Shown: one piece after another, positions 35,110 to 43,771 of the stretch
How positions within the stretch are numbered: position 1 is the stretch's first letter
Layout of the letters: every line of letters begins with the position of its first letter
Program-made: the position numbers and the translations under genes
Notes under the pieces: generated by a model
Database searches by the model: none
What the model saw: the letters and a program-made list of their open reading frames with translations, nothing else
Told to the model about the DNA's origin: nothing
Assembly: GCA_018827375.1 (NCBI GenBank)
Contig: JAHJYW010000045.1
Span: 186,001 to 250,000, forward strand
Direction of reading: 5' to 3'
DNA length: 64,000 bases
Source of the DNA: Alphaproteobacteria bacterium
GTDB taxonomy: Bacteria; Pseudomonadota; Alphaproteobacteria; Caulobacterales; Hyphomonadaceae

Positions 35110-36084
35110 ATGATTGACGCACACAGGAAACTGTTCGAGCGCGAACTAAATACCGTGCCCGAGGTTGCCGACGTTAAAGCGCTTGCGGCGGAGGCCAAGG
35201 CCGCCAACGGTGAGGCGAGCGAAGCGCTTCGCATGACGCTGGCCGCGCGCCTGGCGCATGTCGCCTTCCTTGCGCCTGACCGGGTCGGCGAGATCTATGA
35301 TGCGCTGGCAGAAGGCTGGATTGGGGAATCGATTGAAGCTGCGCCCATCCCGACGCTGGACGAGCCGCCCCTGAGCGCTCCGGCGGGCCTGTGGGACACT
35401 TATTGGGGCATCGTTGCGGATGGCGTTGCAGACAAGCTGGATGCGCTGTCGGTGACGCAGCGCACCGCGGATCTTGGCGGCGAACATTCTGCCGAGTTCG
35501 TGGAGCGCGTCGTGCGGATGTCATTTACCTATGAAGGTGTTGAGGAGGTCTCCAAATGGCCCCTGCCACGACGTCTGGACCTGGACGAACTTGGCGCCTG
35601 CCCGGAGAATTCCGTCGGCCACCTGTTCTATCATGTCATTGTCGACAATTCATTCGACCTTGAAGTGCTCGACCGGGACGCGATCGGCCTCGCAAAACTG
35701 CCCTCGCCACTGGATTACCTGAATACGCGCATGCTGCAGGCGCATGACCTCTGGCATCTCGTGGGTGGCTACGAGACAACCTCGCTGCATGAAGTGGCCA
35801 TCTCGGCATTCCAGATGTCGCAGTTCGGGCACAATTATTCGGCGCAGTTCCTGGCGGTAACGGCCACGATTGCGGCCCAAGGCCTGGGTTTTGGCTATCC
35901 CATCCTGATGGATACGATCACAAGCGCCTGGGTGCACGGGCGCCATACGCCGCCCATGATCACGATTGACTGGGAATCGGTGTGGACCGGCACGCTGGAA
36001 GAGGTCCGCGCGCAATTTGGCATCACCGCTTACGAGCGACCTTACCCGGCGAACCTTGTCGAAATGGCGAAGGCAGCCGCCTAG
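35110..36084 (+). CDS. Coq4-like protein
   Basis: A 324-residue protein whose C-terminal two thirds match the Coq4 family of ubiquinone synthesis. The metal motif HDxxH-x11-E is complete (His212-Asp213-x2-His216-x11-Glu228, in [10 protein letters not shown]), with [14 protein letters not shown] before and [17 protein letters not shown] after it. COQ4 has recently been tied to oxidative decarboxylation of the quinone ring in eukaryotes; the bacterial role is less certain. It is the only plus-strand gene between hisB and hisH, with a strong GGAGGAG site. Confidence 0.78.
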   Translation: MIDAHRKLFERELNTVPEVADVKALAAEAKAANGEASEALRMTLAARLAHVAFLAPDRVGEIYDALAEGWIGESIEAAPIPTLDEPPLSAPAGLWDTYWGIVADGVADKLDALSVTQRTADLGGEHSAEFVERVVRMSFTYEGVEEVSKWPLPRRLDLDELGACPENSVGHLFYHVIVDNSFDLEVLDRDAIGLAKLPSPLDYLNTRMLQAHDLWHLVGGYETTSLHEVAISAFQMSQFGHNYSAQFLAVTATIAAQGLGFGYPILMDTITSAWVHGRHTPPMITIDWESVWTGTLEEVRAQFGITAYERPYPANLVEMAKAAA

Positions 36085-36677
36085 AGGCTGCCTTTTGTCG
36101 AGGCCGGCTTGCCGTCAAGCTTGGCATCCACTGCAATGGCCGTCCGCAAAGCGCGGGCGGTCGCTTTGTAGCAACTTTCGATAATGTGGTGGCTGTTCTC
36201 GCCATAAAGGTTCTCGATGTGCAGGCACATGCCGCCGTTTCCTGAAAGCGCGTGGAAGAATTCCTTGAACAGCTCTGTGTCCATGTCGCCGACCTTGTCG
36301 CGCACGAAATTGACCTTCCAGATCAGGTAGGGGCGCTTGCAGAGGTCGAGGCTGGCACGGCTCAGTGTTTCATCCATCGGGATATAGGCATGGCCGAAGC
36401 GGGTTATGCCCGCAAAATCGCCCAGCGCCTTGAGAATGGCCTGACCGATCACAATGCCCGTATCCTCGACAGAGTGGTGCATGTCGATGTGAAGGTCGCC
36501 CTTGCAGCGGACTTTCAGGTCAATGGCCGAGTGCTTGGAAAAGCTCTCGAGCATGTGATCGAAGAAGCCGATACCGGTGTCGATGTCGGATTGGCCGGTT
36601 CCATCAAGGTCGAGGGTCACCGAAATATCGGTTTCCTTGGTCTTGCGGTCGACGGTGGCGTTGCGGTGTTTAATCAT
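36081..36677 (-). CDS. hisB: Imidazoleglycerol-phosphate dehydratase
   Basis: A 198-residue monofunctional dehydratase for the sixth step. Manganese ligands lie in [22 protein letters not shown] and the second repeat [24 protein letters not shown]. No phosphatase domain is fused. The 3' end overlaps the Coq4-like gene by 4 bp. Confidence 0.96.
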   Translation of the reverse strand: MIKHRNATVDRKTKETDISVTLDLDGTGQSDIDTGIGFFDHMLESFSKHSAIDLKVRCKGDLHIDMHHSVEDTGIVIGQAILKALGDFAGITRFGHAYIPMDETLSRASLDLCKRPYLIWKVNFVRDKVGDMDTELFKEFFHALSGNGGMCLHIENLYGENSHHIIESCYKATARALRTAIAVDAKLDGKPASTKGSL

Positions 36678-36801
36678 GAGGAACCATATAGTGCGCTGTA
36701 TTCACGACAGCTAGCGCACTTTGTTCACTGATTTCTAAACATATTCACAGAATGTCCGATTTGTACCGGTTCCACCTCGACGCAAGAAGGCGATTCGGCG
36801 C

Positions 36802-38556
36802 TTGACGAAGAAGAGATTCCTCAGCCGACTGTTCGGCACGATGACCATTCCCGCCTTTGCGAGTCTGGCCGCCGTGGGCATGGCAGTGGCCATTTTTCTG
36901 GTGCTGCTGAGTATCGAGCTGGTCTATCGCGCTGTATTCCTGAAAGTCCATATTTCAGACCTGCCAAACCCGCCGGCCGTGCTCGTGCTGGAAATCGTGG
37001 TCGCGATTGGCGGCGCGGCTGTTTCCGCCTATTTCGCTGCCCTGAAGTTCCGCAAGTCGCTTGAGCGCTTCAATGACTACCTGATGGACGCACGGGGCGA
37101 CGGCACAACGGACCTGGAGAGCATGCAGTTCGCCGAGCTGCGCCGCCTGCGCGCCGGTGTTACGCGGACCGTTGGCAAGTTGCGCCGCGAGAATGCCCTG
37201 CTGCGCGAAACGGCCTTCATTGATCCGCGCACGGGTCTTGCCAACATGATTGCGATCGACAAGGCGATTGGCGAGACATTGCCGCAGGCGAGCTTCGAGG
37301 CGCCGGCAGCGTTGATCGTGCTGGATCTGGACCGCTTCAGCCGCGCCTCCGAACAATTGGGCAGCTATGCGAGCGAAGCCCTGCTGGCGCTGGCCGGCAA
37401 GCGCTTGAAGGATGAACTGGCCTGTGTCGCCGGACCGGCCGGGAGCGCGCTGCGGAATGCGACGCTGGCCGCCCTGCAGGCGGATGAATTTGCGCTCTAT
37501 ATGCCGGTCGCAAGCAGCCGGGAGAACGTGGCGACGATTGCACGCGCCATTCGCCAGGCCTTTGCCGCGCCTTTCGAAGTGAACGGCCAGACGGTGAGCC
37601 TTGGCATTTCCGGGGGCATCGTGATGGCGCCTGAAGATGCCGACAGTGCGCAGAAACTGTTTCGCCACGCTGAACTGGCGCTGCGCCTGGTGCGCGAAGA
37701 GGCGACGTCCGGCTTCCGCTTCTTCACACCGCGCCTGACCCGTGTGGCGCGCGGCAAATACAAGCTGGAAGACGAACTGCGTGAAGCGGTCGCCAATCGC
37801 GAGTTCAAGGCGGTGTTCCAGCCGAAGGTCGATTTTAAGACAGGCAGGGTTGTCGGCGCCGAGGCGCTGGCGCGCTGGCGACGTCATAATGGCAAGATCA
37901 TTTCCCCTGCGGCATTCATTCCGCTGGCGGAGGAAACCGGGCTGATCAACCAGATCGGTGAGCAGATCCTTGAAGCGGCCTGCCAGTCAGCGCGCGTATG
38001 GATGAAGGAAGGCCTCGACGTTTCGGTGGCTGTGAACGTCTCGCCGCGCCAGTTTGAGCGCGGCAACCTGACCGATACGGTGATGGACGTCCTGAAGCGG
38101 ACGGGACTGCACCCGAACCGCCTGGAGCTTGAGATCACCGAAAGCATGGCTGTCGAGAACCCGGCCAAGGTGGCCGAGGTCATGGGGCCATTGCGGATGA
38201 TGGGCATGAAACTGGCCATCGATGATTTTGGTACGGGCCACTCGAACCTCTCGATGTTGACGCAGCTGCCCTTCGACGTGTTCAAGATCGACCGCCAGTT
38301 TGTCTCTGCCCTTGAGGGCGACAAGCAGGCGCCGGCGATTGTCGAAATGATCCTGGCGATGGCCGAGACGCTGGGTCTGCAGACTGTGGCAGAGGGCGTA
38401 GAGACAGAACGCCAGGCGGACTTCCTGCGCCGCCGCGGGTGCACGTTGGGGCAGGGTTTCCTGTACAGCCCTGGCTTGCCACACGGGGCTTTCCTCGATT
38501 TCCTGCGCGCTTTCCGCGCCAATCCGCAGCCGCTCGATTCCCGCAAGGTGGGTTAG
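36802..38556 (+). CDS. Cyclic di-GMP phosphodiesterase (degenerate GGDEF + EAL)
   Basis: A 584-residue protein: two membrane helices (about 15-85), a degenerate GGDEF domain (about 135-305; signature reads QADEF at 226-230) and an EAL domain (about 320-575). The EAL part is intact: EALARW (354-359), NVSPRQF, LELEITES, IDDFGTGHSNLSML, KIDRQFV and AEGVETE. It should therefore break down c-di-GMP, with the dead cyclase domain perhaps binding GTP as regulator. A TTG start at 36802 is used; the ATG at 36841 is possible. It is divergent from hisB. Confidence 0.88.
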   Translation: MTKKRFLSRLFGTMTIPAFASLAAVGMAVAIFLVLLSIELVYRAVFLKVHISDLPNPPAVLVLEIVVAIGGAAVSAYFAALKFRKSLERFNDYLMDARGDGTTDLESMQFAELRRLRAGVTRTVGKLRRENALLRETAFIDPRTGLANMIAIDKAIGETLPQASFEAPAALIVLDLDRFSRASEQLGSYASEALLALAGKRLKDELACVAGPAGSALRNATLAALQADEFALYMPVASSRENVATIARAIRQAFAAPFEVNGQTVSLGISGGIVMAPEDADSAQKLFRHAELALRLVREEATSGFRFFTPRLTRVARGKYKLEDELREAVANREFKAVFQPKVDFKTGRVVGAEALARWRRHNGKIISPAAFIPLAEETGLINQIGEQILEAACQSARVWMKEGLDVSVAVNVSPRQFERGNLTDTVMDVLKRTGLHPNRLELEITESMAVENPAKVAEVMGPLRMMGMKLAIDDFGTGHSNLSMLTQLPFDVFKIDRQFVSALEGDKQAPAIVEMILAMAETLGLQTVAEGVETERQADFLRRRGCTLGQGFLYSPGLPHGAFLDFLRAFRANPQPLDSRKVG

Positions 38557-39086
38557 GCGACTGGGCCTTCCCTGCGAAACACATTGATCGGATTGTCGCG
38601 ATAGAGCGCTTCGCACCAGAAGGTGTAGCCACACTTTTCGGCGACCTTGCGCGAGGCGAGATTGCCATCATCAATGATGCAGCCAGATGCACCGGGCCGG
38701 AATTCATCCAGCCAGTCGTGGATGGCGCCAACCGCTTCGCTGGCATAGCCCTTGCCCCAAGAAGCGCGGTTAAAGGCCCAGCCGGCTTCCGGCATGGCCG
38801 ACATGTCCGGGTTCATTTCGCGTTTGAAGTCGGCAAAGCCGGCTTCACCGAGAAACTGGCCCGACGCTTTCTCGACGACAATCCAGAAACCATAGCCGAT
38901 AAGAGGCCACATGCCGCGTGAGCGGGCAAGGGTGAACCAGACATCCTGAGCGGGGCGGGTTGCGCCGCCGATATGGCGGACGACTTCGGGATCATTCCAC
39001 ATGGCCACGCAGGGATCGAAATCGCTGGCTTGCTGGGCACGGAGTATCAGACGGTCGGTCGTGATCGTCGGCGGCTCGGTAATCAT
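38553..39086 (-). CDS. GNAT family N-acetyltransferase (RimJ/RimL type)
   Basis: A 177-residue acetyltransferase: TTDRLILRAQQASDF at the N-terminus, GWAFNRASWGKGYASEA as the acetyl-CoA site and DDGNLASRKVAEKCGYTF as the following helix. The substrate is unknown. It overlaps the upstream NTF2-like gene by 4 bp and the stop of the EAL gene by 4 bp. Confidence 0.87.
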   Translation of the reverse strand: MITEPPTITTDRLILRAQQASDFDPCVAMWNDPEVVRHIGGATRPAQDVWFTLARSRGMWPLIGYGFWIVVEKASGQFLGEAGFADFKREMNPDMSAMPEAGWAFNRASWGKGYASEAVGAIHDWLDEFRPGASGCIIDDGNLASRKVAEKCGYTFWCEALYRDNPINVFRREGPVA

Positions 39087-39511
39087 GCACCTGCTTTCAT
39101 CTTGGCAAGCATGGCGCCCATGGCGGCATGAACCGTCTGCATGGCCTTCAGGGGACGGACCATGACCTTGAAGTCAGTGATCTTGCCCTGGTCGTCCCAT
39201 TCGATCATGTCGACGCCGTTGACGTCGATGCCATCCATCACGCATTCAAATTCGAGGACAGCCTTGTCGGTGCAATCGAAGACGCGCGTGTAGCGGAATG
39301 TGTCGCCGCCCAGCGTCTCACCCGCGGCGAGCAGATAGGACATGGTGATCGCACGGCCTTCCTGCGGCGTGTGCACGACGGGGCTGCGAAAGACGACATG
39401 CTCAGCCAGCTGAACGGAGAGGCCGGCGGTGGAATGGTCGCCATCCATCCAGTCGAACCAGCGCTGGAGATTTTCGGTATAGCCCTTTGTGGGCACAAGG
39501 TGGCTCGCCAT
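39083..39511 (-). CDS. NTF2/SnoaL-like protein
   Basis: A 142-residue cone-fold protein: YTENLQRWFDWMDGD, VQLAEHVVFRSPVVHTPQEG and ITDFKVMVRPLKAMQTV. Members bind or isomerise small hydrophobic ligands; no catalytic pair can be named. It is co-transcribed with the GNAT gene and follows the secreted protein gene by about 30 bp. Confidence 0.72.
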   Translation of the reverse strand: MASHLVPTKGYTENLQRWFDWMDGDHSTAGLSVQLAEHVVFRSPVVHTPQEGRAITMSYLLAAGETLGGDTFRYTRVFDCTDKAVLEFECVMDGIDVNGVDMIEWDDQGKITDFKVMVRPLKAMQTVHAAMGAMLAKMKAGA

Positions 39512-39544
39512 TATGTGTTTCCTCCTGATGCTTGGCTTTTCAGA

Positions 39545-39967
39545 TTATTCGCCTGTGACCGGCTTGCCGACAAGGAACTGGTCAGGCGTATCGAAACAGC
39601 TGCCGCGCATGGCGACCCAGCCGCCCGGAAAATCAGGTTCTGTGAAGACGATCTGGATGCGGCCCCAATTATTGCGCGGCTCACCGGATTTCGGGTCTGC
39701 GATGGAGACGGGGCAGGCATTGGCAGCGTCGGGCTCTATCCAGACGCCTTCGAAATAGTCGCGGCCGGTGAACACGCCAGCCATGCCGGTGAAATAGGCC
39801 ATGCTGCGAACTTCTGGGTCGCCGGTGGGGAAAGAGAGCGCCGCCTCGCCGGTTGCAAGATCGTCCTCATAGATGACGTCGCCCACAGGCGTTGACCAGA
39901 CCTCGTCGGCGATTGCAGGCAGGGCAATCGCGGCAAAGGCCAGTGATGCGGCGAGGATGGATTTCAT
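39545..39967 (-). CDS. Secreted hypothetical protein
   Basis: A 140-residue protein with a signal peptide (LPAIA, about residue 20). The mature part is beta-rich (WSTPVGDVIYEDDLATG, GGWVAMRGSCFDTPDQF) with two Cys, which could form a disulfide. Family not recognised. GGGAGG precedes the ATG at 39967. Confidence 0.7.
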   Translation of the reverse strand: MKSILAASLAFAAIALPAIADEVWSTPVGDVIYEDDLATGEAALSFPTGDPEVRSMAYFTGMAGVFTGRDYFEGVWIEPDAANACPVSIADPKSGEPRNNWGRIQIVFTEPDFPGGWVAMRGSCFDTPDQFLVGKPVTGE

Positions 39968-40046
39968 GGCATGTCCCTCCCGAGGACTTACGGGAGCATC
40001 CCGATGCGCCAGCCTAGCACGGCTGGCGCATCGCAAAAGCCGGAAA

Positions 40047-41102
40047 TTATCCGTTATAGGCCGCGGCGCGTTCCGGATCTTTCGTGGCGACGAGGTCCGC
40101 GAGGTCGGCGATGACCTTTGCCTGTTTCCAGGTGGCGTCGTCCTGCATCTTGCCGTCGAGCATGGCGACGCCTGTACCGTCCGGCATGGCTTCGAGGATG
40201 CGACGGGCGAATTTTACTTCGTCCGGATCAGGGCTGAACACGCGCTTGGCGATGTCGATCTGGTTCGGGTGGAGGCTCCATGCGCCGGCGCAACCGAGAA
40301 GGAAGGCGTTGCGGAACTGCTGTTCGCAGGCGTCTGCATCGGAAATGTCACCGAACGGGCCATAGAAGGCGTTGATGCCCGCCATGCGGCAGGCGTCGAC
40401 CATGCGGGCGATCGTGTAGTGCCAGAGGTCCTGCTGCACGCTGGCGCGGTCGCTGCCATCGGCGTGCGGGTCTTCGAGCACGCGGTAGAAGGGGTGGCCG
40501 CCGCCGACGCGGGTGGTCTTCATCTTGCGGTCGGCCGCAAGGTCTGCCGGGCCAAGGCTGATACCCTGCATGCGTGGGCTGGCTAGCGCGATTTCCTCGA
40601 CGAGGGACATGCCCTGCGCGGTTTCGAGGATGGCGTGGAAGAGGATAGGGCGGGTGAGACCGGCCTTGGCTTCCAGCTGGGCGACATATTGATCAGCGAA
40701 ATGGATGTCCCATGGGCCTTCGACCTTGGGAAGCATGATGACATCCAGCTGGTGGCCAGCCTTGAGGACGAGTTCGGAAACGTCGTCCTGGAACCAGGGG
40801 GAGTTCAGGGGATTTACGCGGCTCCAGAAGCCTGTGCCCTTGCCCTGCCAGTCATACATGTTGGCCATCTTGATGGCGCCGGCGCGGGCCGCGTCCTTGG
40901 CATCAGCAGGGATGGCGTCTTCGAGGTTGGCGAGGATGACGTCGACCTTGGGGGCCATGTCCGGCACCTTGGCGCGCACCTTGTCGAGATGCGGCGGGAC
41001 GAAGTGGATCATCCGCTCGATCTTAACGGGCAGGTCCCGCATGGGTTCGGGGGCGCCGATGGCGAGTGGCTTGAAATAGTTGCGCGGTGTTTTCTGGCTC
41101 AT
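40047..41102 (-). CDS. HpcH/HpaI-family CoA ester lyase (malyl-CoA lyase-like)
   Basis: A 351-residue TIM-barrel lyase. [48 protein letters not shown] (metal Glu) and [14 protein letters not shown] (metal Asp) place it with CitE/malyl-CoA/beta-methylmalyl-CoA lyases. It cleaves or forms a C-C bond next to a CoA thioester; the exact substrate is unknown. No ethylmalonyl-CoA pathway genes are adjacent. Confidence 0.85.
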   Translation of the reverse strand: MSQKTPRNYFKPLAIGAPEPMRDLPVKIERMIHFVPPHLDKVRAKVPDMAPKVDVILANLEDAIPADAKDAARAGAIKMANMYDWQGKGTGFWSRVNPLNSPWFQDDVSELVLKAGHQLDVIMLPKVEGPWDIHFADQYVAQLEAKAGLTRPILFHAILETAQGMSLVEEIALASPRMQGISLGPADLAADRKMKTTRVGGGHPFYRVLEDPHADGSDRASVQQDLWHYTIARMVDACRMAGINAFYGPFGDISDADACEQQFRNAFLLGCAGAWSLHPNQIDIAKRVFSPDPDEVKFARRILEAMPDGTGVAMLDGKMQDDATWKQAKVIADLADLVATKDPERAAAYNG

Positions 41103-41214
41103 GATCGTCTCCTCAGGCGACCCGATGCCTAAGGCCGATGCTGCGGCGCGTCAAACCGGAACAAAGCCGCACCTCAGCCATTAATTGGCTGAACAGAAAC
41201 AAAAGGAAACGCCA

Positions 41215-41388
41215 ATGTCCCTCGTGATGATCCTTCTAACCATCTTCCTGCCGCCCGTTGCCGTGGCAATGAAACAGGGTATCGGTGCGCAGTTCCTGAT
41301 CAATATCGTGCTGACGCTTATTGGTTGGTTGCCCGGTGTGATCCACGCTTTCTGGGTTAACTCACGCGAAGGCTCCGCTGTCGCCTAA
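41215..41388 (+). CDS. YqaE/Pmp3-family small membrane protein
   Basis: A 57-residue protein with two membrane helices: LTIFLPPVAVAMKQG and FLINIVLTLIGWLPGVIHAFWV, the exact Pmp3/UPF0057 pattern. Members influence membrane potential and stress tolerance. AAAAGGAAA marks the ATG at 41215; a TTG at 41185 would add ten residues without better support. Confidence 0.92.
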   Translation: MSLVMILLTIFLPPVAVAMKQGIGAQFLINIVLTLIGWLPGVIHAFWVNSREGSAVA

Positions 41389-41410
41389 TCGTCCACACAT
41401 GAATAAAAAA

Positions 41411-41442
41411 AGCCCGCCCGCAGTGATGCAGGCGGGCTTTTT
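41411..41442. terminator. Bidirectional Rho-independent terminator
   Basis: AGCCCGCC (41411-41418) pairs with GGCGGGCT (41431-41438); an inner GCA/TGC pair closes a GTGA loop. It is preceded by AAAAAA and followed by TTTT, so it can serve both yqaE (+) and the convergent membrane protein gene (-). Confidence 0.9.
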
Positions 41443-41463
41443 ATGTGGCTCCGTGTCGGAAGC

Positions 41464-41700
41464 CTAGTCGTTCGGAACCGTGATTTCAGCGTTCATGCGG
41501 GCTTCAGCGCGCCAGGCGAGGCGGTAGATGACCACGGTCAGGAAGGCCGCGCCAACCATATCGACGGCTTCTGCCCCGAGGATCATGTATTTGTCCGCGT
41601 GCAGTTCCGACATCAGCGCCCAGACAGCCGTGGCTGACGTAATCACGGCCAGTTCTGCGAGGAGAATGGTGGGCACAAGGGCTTTGAGGACGCGGTTCAT
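41464..41700 (-). CDS. Small two-helix membrane protein
   Basis: A 78-residue protein with two hydrophobic helices (LVPTILLAELAVITSATAVWAL and AVDMVGAAFLTVVIYRLAW in outline). No family recognised. GGGAG lies 7 bases before the ATG. It sits 73 bp downstream of xerD on the same strand. Confidence 0.68.
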   Translation of the reverse strand: MNRVLKALVPTILLAELAVITSATAVWALMSELHADKYMILGAEAVDMVGAAFLTVVIYRLAWRAEARMNAEITVPND

Positions 41701-41773
41701 GATCGGACTCCCGTTATTTCCAGAGATATTGGCGCGACGTGGCGGAATCGCAATGGATTTTATCAGGATATCC

Positions 41774-42688
41774 TCATCGCCGCGCGAGGGGGTGGCTCGT
41801 CTCGAGCAATTCGGCGAGTTCGTCTGTGAGGACGTGAGTATAGATCTGGGTCGTCGCGATGTCAGCATGACCGAGCAGGGTCTGTACGCTGCGCAGGTCC
41901 GCGCCACCCTGCAAGAGGTGGGTCGCGTAGGCATGGCGCAGGGCATGGGGATGAACGCGGGCCGCATTGATACCTGCGTCGAGAGCGAGCGCGTCCAGCA
42001 TCTGGCCTAGGCGGCGGCGCGTGAGATGACCCTCCTTGCCGCGCGACGGGAAGAGGAAGGGTTCGGCGCGGCCACGGGCGAGGCTGCCTTCGGGCAGGCT
42101 GTCTTCGCGCACGGCGAGCCATTCCGTGAGCGCCAGCAGGGCTGGGCCACCGAGAGGGCAGAGGCGTTCCTTCCCGCCCTTGCCGCGAATGATGATGTCC
42201 TGCGTGACCCAGCGGGCGCCCTTGCGGCGGGGCAGGCTGCCAAGGGTGAGCGAGACGAGTTCGGAGGCGCGAAGGCCTGCGCCATAGAGCAGTTCGACGA
42301 GGCATTTGAGGCGGAGGTCTTCGCCGCAGGCGTCGATCAGACGCTTCAATTCCTCACGGGAGAGGACATCCGGCACGTCGCGTGTGGTCTTCGGGCCGTC
42401 GATTTTTGCGGTCGGGTCGTCCTTGCGGTCGCCTTCCTCGAAGAGGAAACGGAAGAAGCGCCGGGCGGCGGAGAGTTTGCGGGCGGAGGTCGATGAGGCC
42501 ATGCCGCGTGCCGAGAGATCGGCCTGCCAGGCGGCAAGGTCGCGGCCGGATGCTGTGCTCAACTGGCCGCCGCAGAATTCAGACGCATCGCTCAGGTCGC
42601 GCGCATAGGCGTCGAGTGTGTTGGCGGCTGCGCCACGTTCGGCGCTCATCATTTCGAGGAAGGCTTCAATGCGGTCGCGGTCTGACAT
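41774..42688 (-). CDS. xerD: Tyrosine recombinase XerD
   Basis: A 304-residue site-specific recombinase that resolves chromosome dimers at dif with XerC. The catalytic set is complete: Arg140 (GAGLRASEL), Lys170, His248 and Arg251 (HALRHAYATHLL), His274 (LLGHADIATTQ) and Tyr283 (IYTHV). The neighbours are core housekeeping genes, so it is the chromosomal Xer, not a mobile-element integrase. ftsK, its partner, is 22 kb away. Confidence 0.93.
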   Translation of the reverse strand: MSDRDRIEAFLEMMSAERGAAANTLDAYARDLSDASEFCGGQLSTASGRDLAAWQADLSARGMASSTSARKLSAARRFFRFLFEEGDRKDDPTAKIDGPKTTRDVPDVLSREELKRLIDACGEDLRLKCLVELLYGAGLRASELVSLTLGSLPRRKGARWVTQDIIIRGKGGKERLCPLGGPALLALTEWLAVREDSLPEGSLARGRAEPFLFPSRGKEGHLTRRRLGQMLDALALDAGINAARVHPHALRHAYATHLLQGGADLRSVQTLLGHADIATTQIYTHVLTDELAELLETSHPLARR

Positions 42689-42775
42689 GGGACAAGAATA
42701 GAACGCCTGTGTTAATGACGCCTCTATGCCGTCCGACAGGCAAGGCCGGGCAGGCACGCACAAGGACAGGAGAAA

Positions 42776-43765
42776 ATGATGGGTGGAACGATCGATTATA
42801 ATGGGCTGACACTGGACGCGCCGGGGCGTGGCCGCGTCTATGGTTCGATCCTGGAGACGGTGGGCAATACGCCAATCGTGCGGGTTCCCCGATTGTCAGA
42901 AGAAGAAGGGCTGAAAAGCCACCTCCTGCTGAAGCTCGAATTCTTCAATCCACTGGCCAGCGTGAAAGACCGGATCGCCATCGGAATGATCACGCAGCTG
43001 GAGAAGGACGGGATCATTGGCCCGGGCACCGTGCTGATCGAGCCGACGTCGGGCAATACGGGCATTGGCCTTGCCATGGTGGCAGCGGCGCGTGGCTATC
43101 GCCTGATCCTCACGATGCCGGAATCCATGTCGATTGAGCGCCGCAAGATGCTGGCGATTCTTGGCGCGGAACTTTACCTGACGCCGAAGGAGAAGGGCAT
43201 CAAGGGCACGTTCGAGAAGGCCAGTGAGTTGCTGGCGCAGATCCCCGGCTCGGTGATGCCGAGCCAGTTTGACAATCCGGCCAATCCGGCGATCCACGAA
43301 GCGACCACAGCCGAAGAAATCTGGCGCGATACAGGCGGCGCTGTTGATGCCGTGGTTGCCGGTGTCGGCACGGGCGGGACGTTCACGGGCAATGCGCGTG
43401 TCCTGAAGGCGAAGAAGCCTAGCGTGAAGATGTTTGCGGTCGAGCCGGAAGCGAGCCCCGTCCTGTCAGGCGGCGAGCCCGGTCCGCATGTGATTCAGGG
43501 CATCGGCGCAGGTTTCATTCCTGCCAATATGGATACGAGCCTGATCGACGGGATCGTGAAAGTTTCCAATGACGATGCGATTGCGATGGCGCGCCGGGTT
43601 GCGCGGACAGAGGGCGTTCCGGTCGGTATTTCGTCCGGTGCCGCGCTCAAGGCAGGGCTTGAAGTGGCCAAGCGTTCCGACATGCTAGGCAAGACGATCG
43701 TTGTGATTATCCCGTCCTTTGCCGAACGCTATGTCTCGACCTTGCTGTTCGATGGCCTTGGCTGA
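42776..43765 (+). CDS. cysK: Cysteine synthase A
   Basis: A 329-residue PLP enzyme that makes cysteine from O-acetylserine and sulfide. PLP Lys64 lies in NPLASVKDRI; PTSGNTGIG binds the substrate, GVGTGGTFTGN the phosphate, and PVGISSGAA closes the site. Two ATGs (42776, 42779) follow AGGAG. It is divergent from xerD. Confidence 0.95.
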   Translation: MMGGTIDYNGLTLDAPGRGRVYGSILETVGNTPIVRVPRLSEEEGLKSHLLLKLEFFNPLASVKDRIAIGMITQLEKDGIIGPGTVLIEPTSGNTGIGLAMVAAARGYRLILTMPESMSIERRKMLAILGAELYLTPKEKGIKGTFEKASELLAQIPGSVMPSQFDNPANPAIHEATTAEEIWRDTGGAVDAVVAGVGTGGTFTGNARVLKAKKPSVKMFAVEPEASPVLSGGEPGPHVIQGIGAGFIPANMDTSLIDGIVKVSNDDAIAMARRVARTEGVPVGISSGAALKAGLEVAKRSDMLGKTIVVIIPSFAERYVSTLLFDGLG

Positions 43766-43771
43766 GACTGT

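Noticed and set aside
41774-42688. Mobile-element integrase
   Set aside because: The recombinase has the length and motifs of chromosomal XerD and core genes on both sides; no att repeats or cargo.
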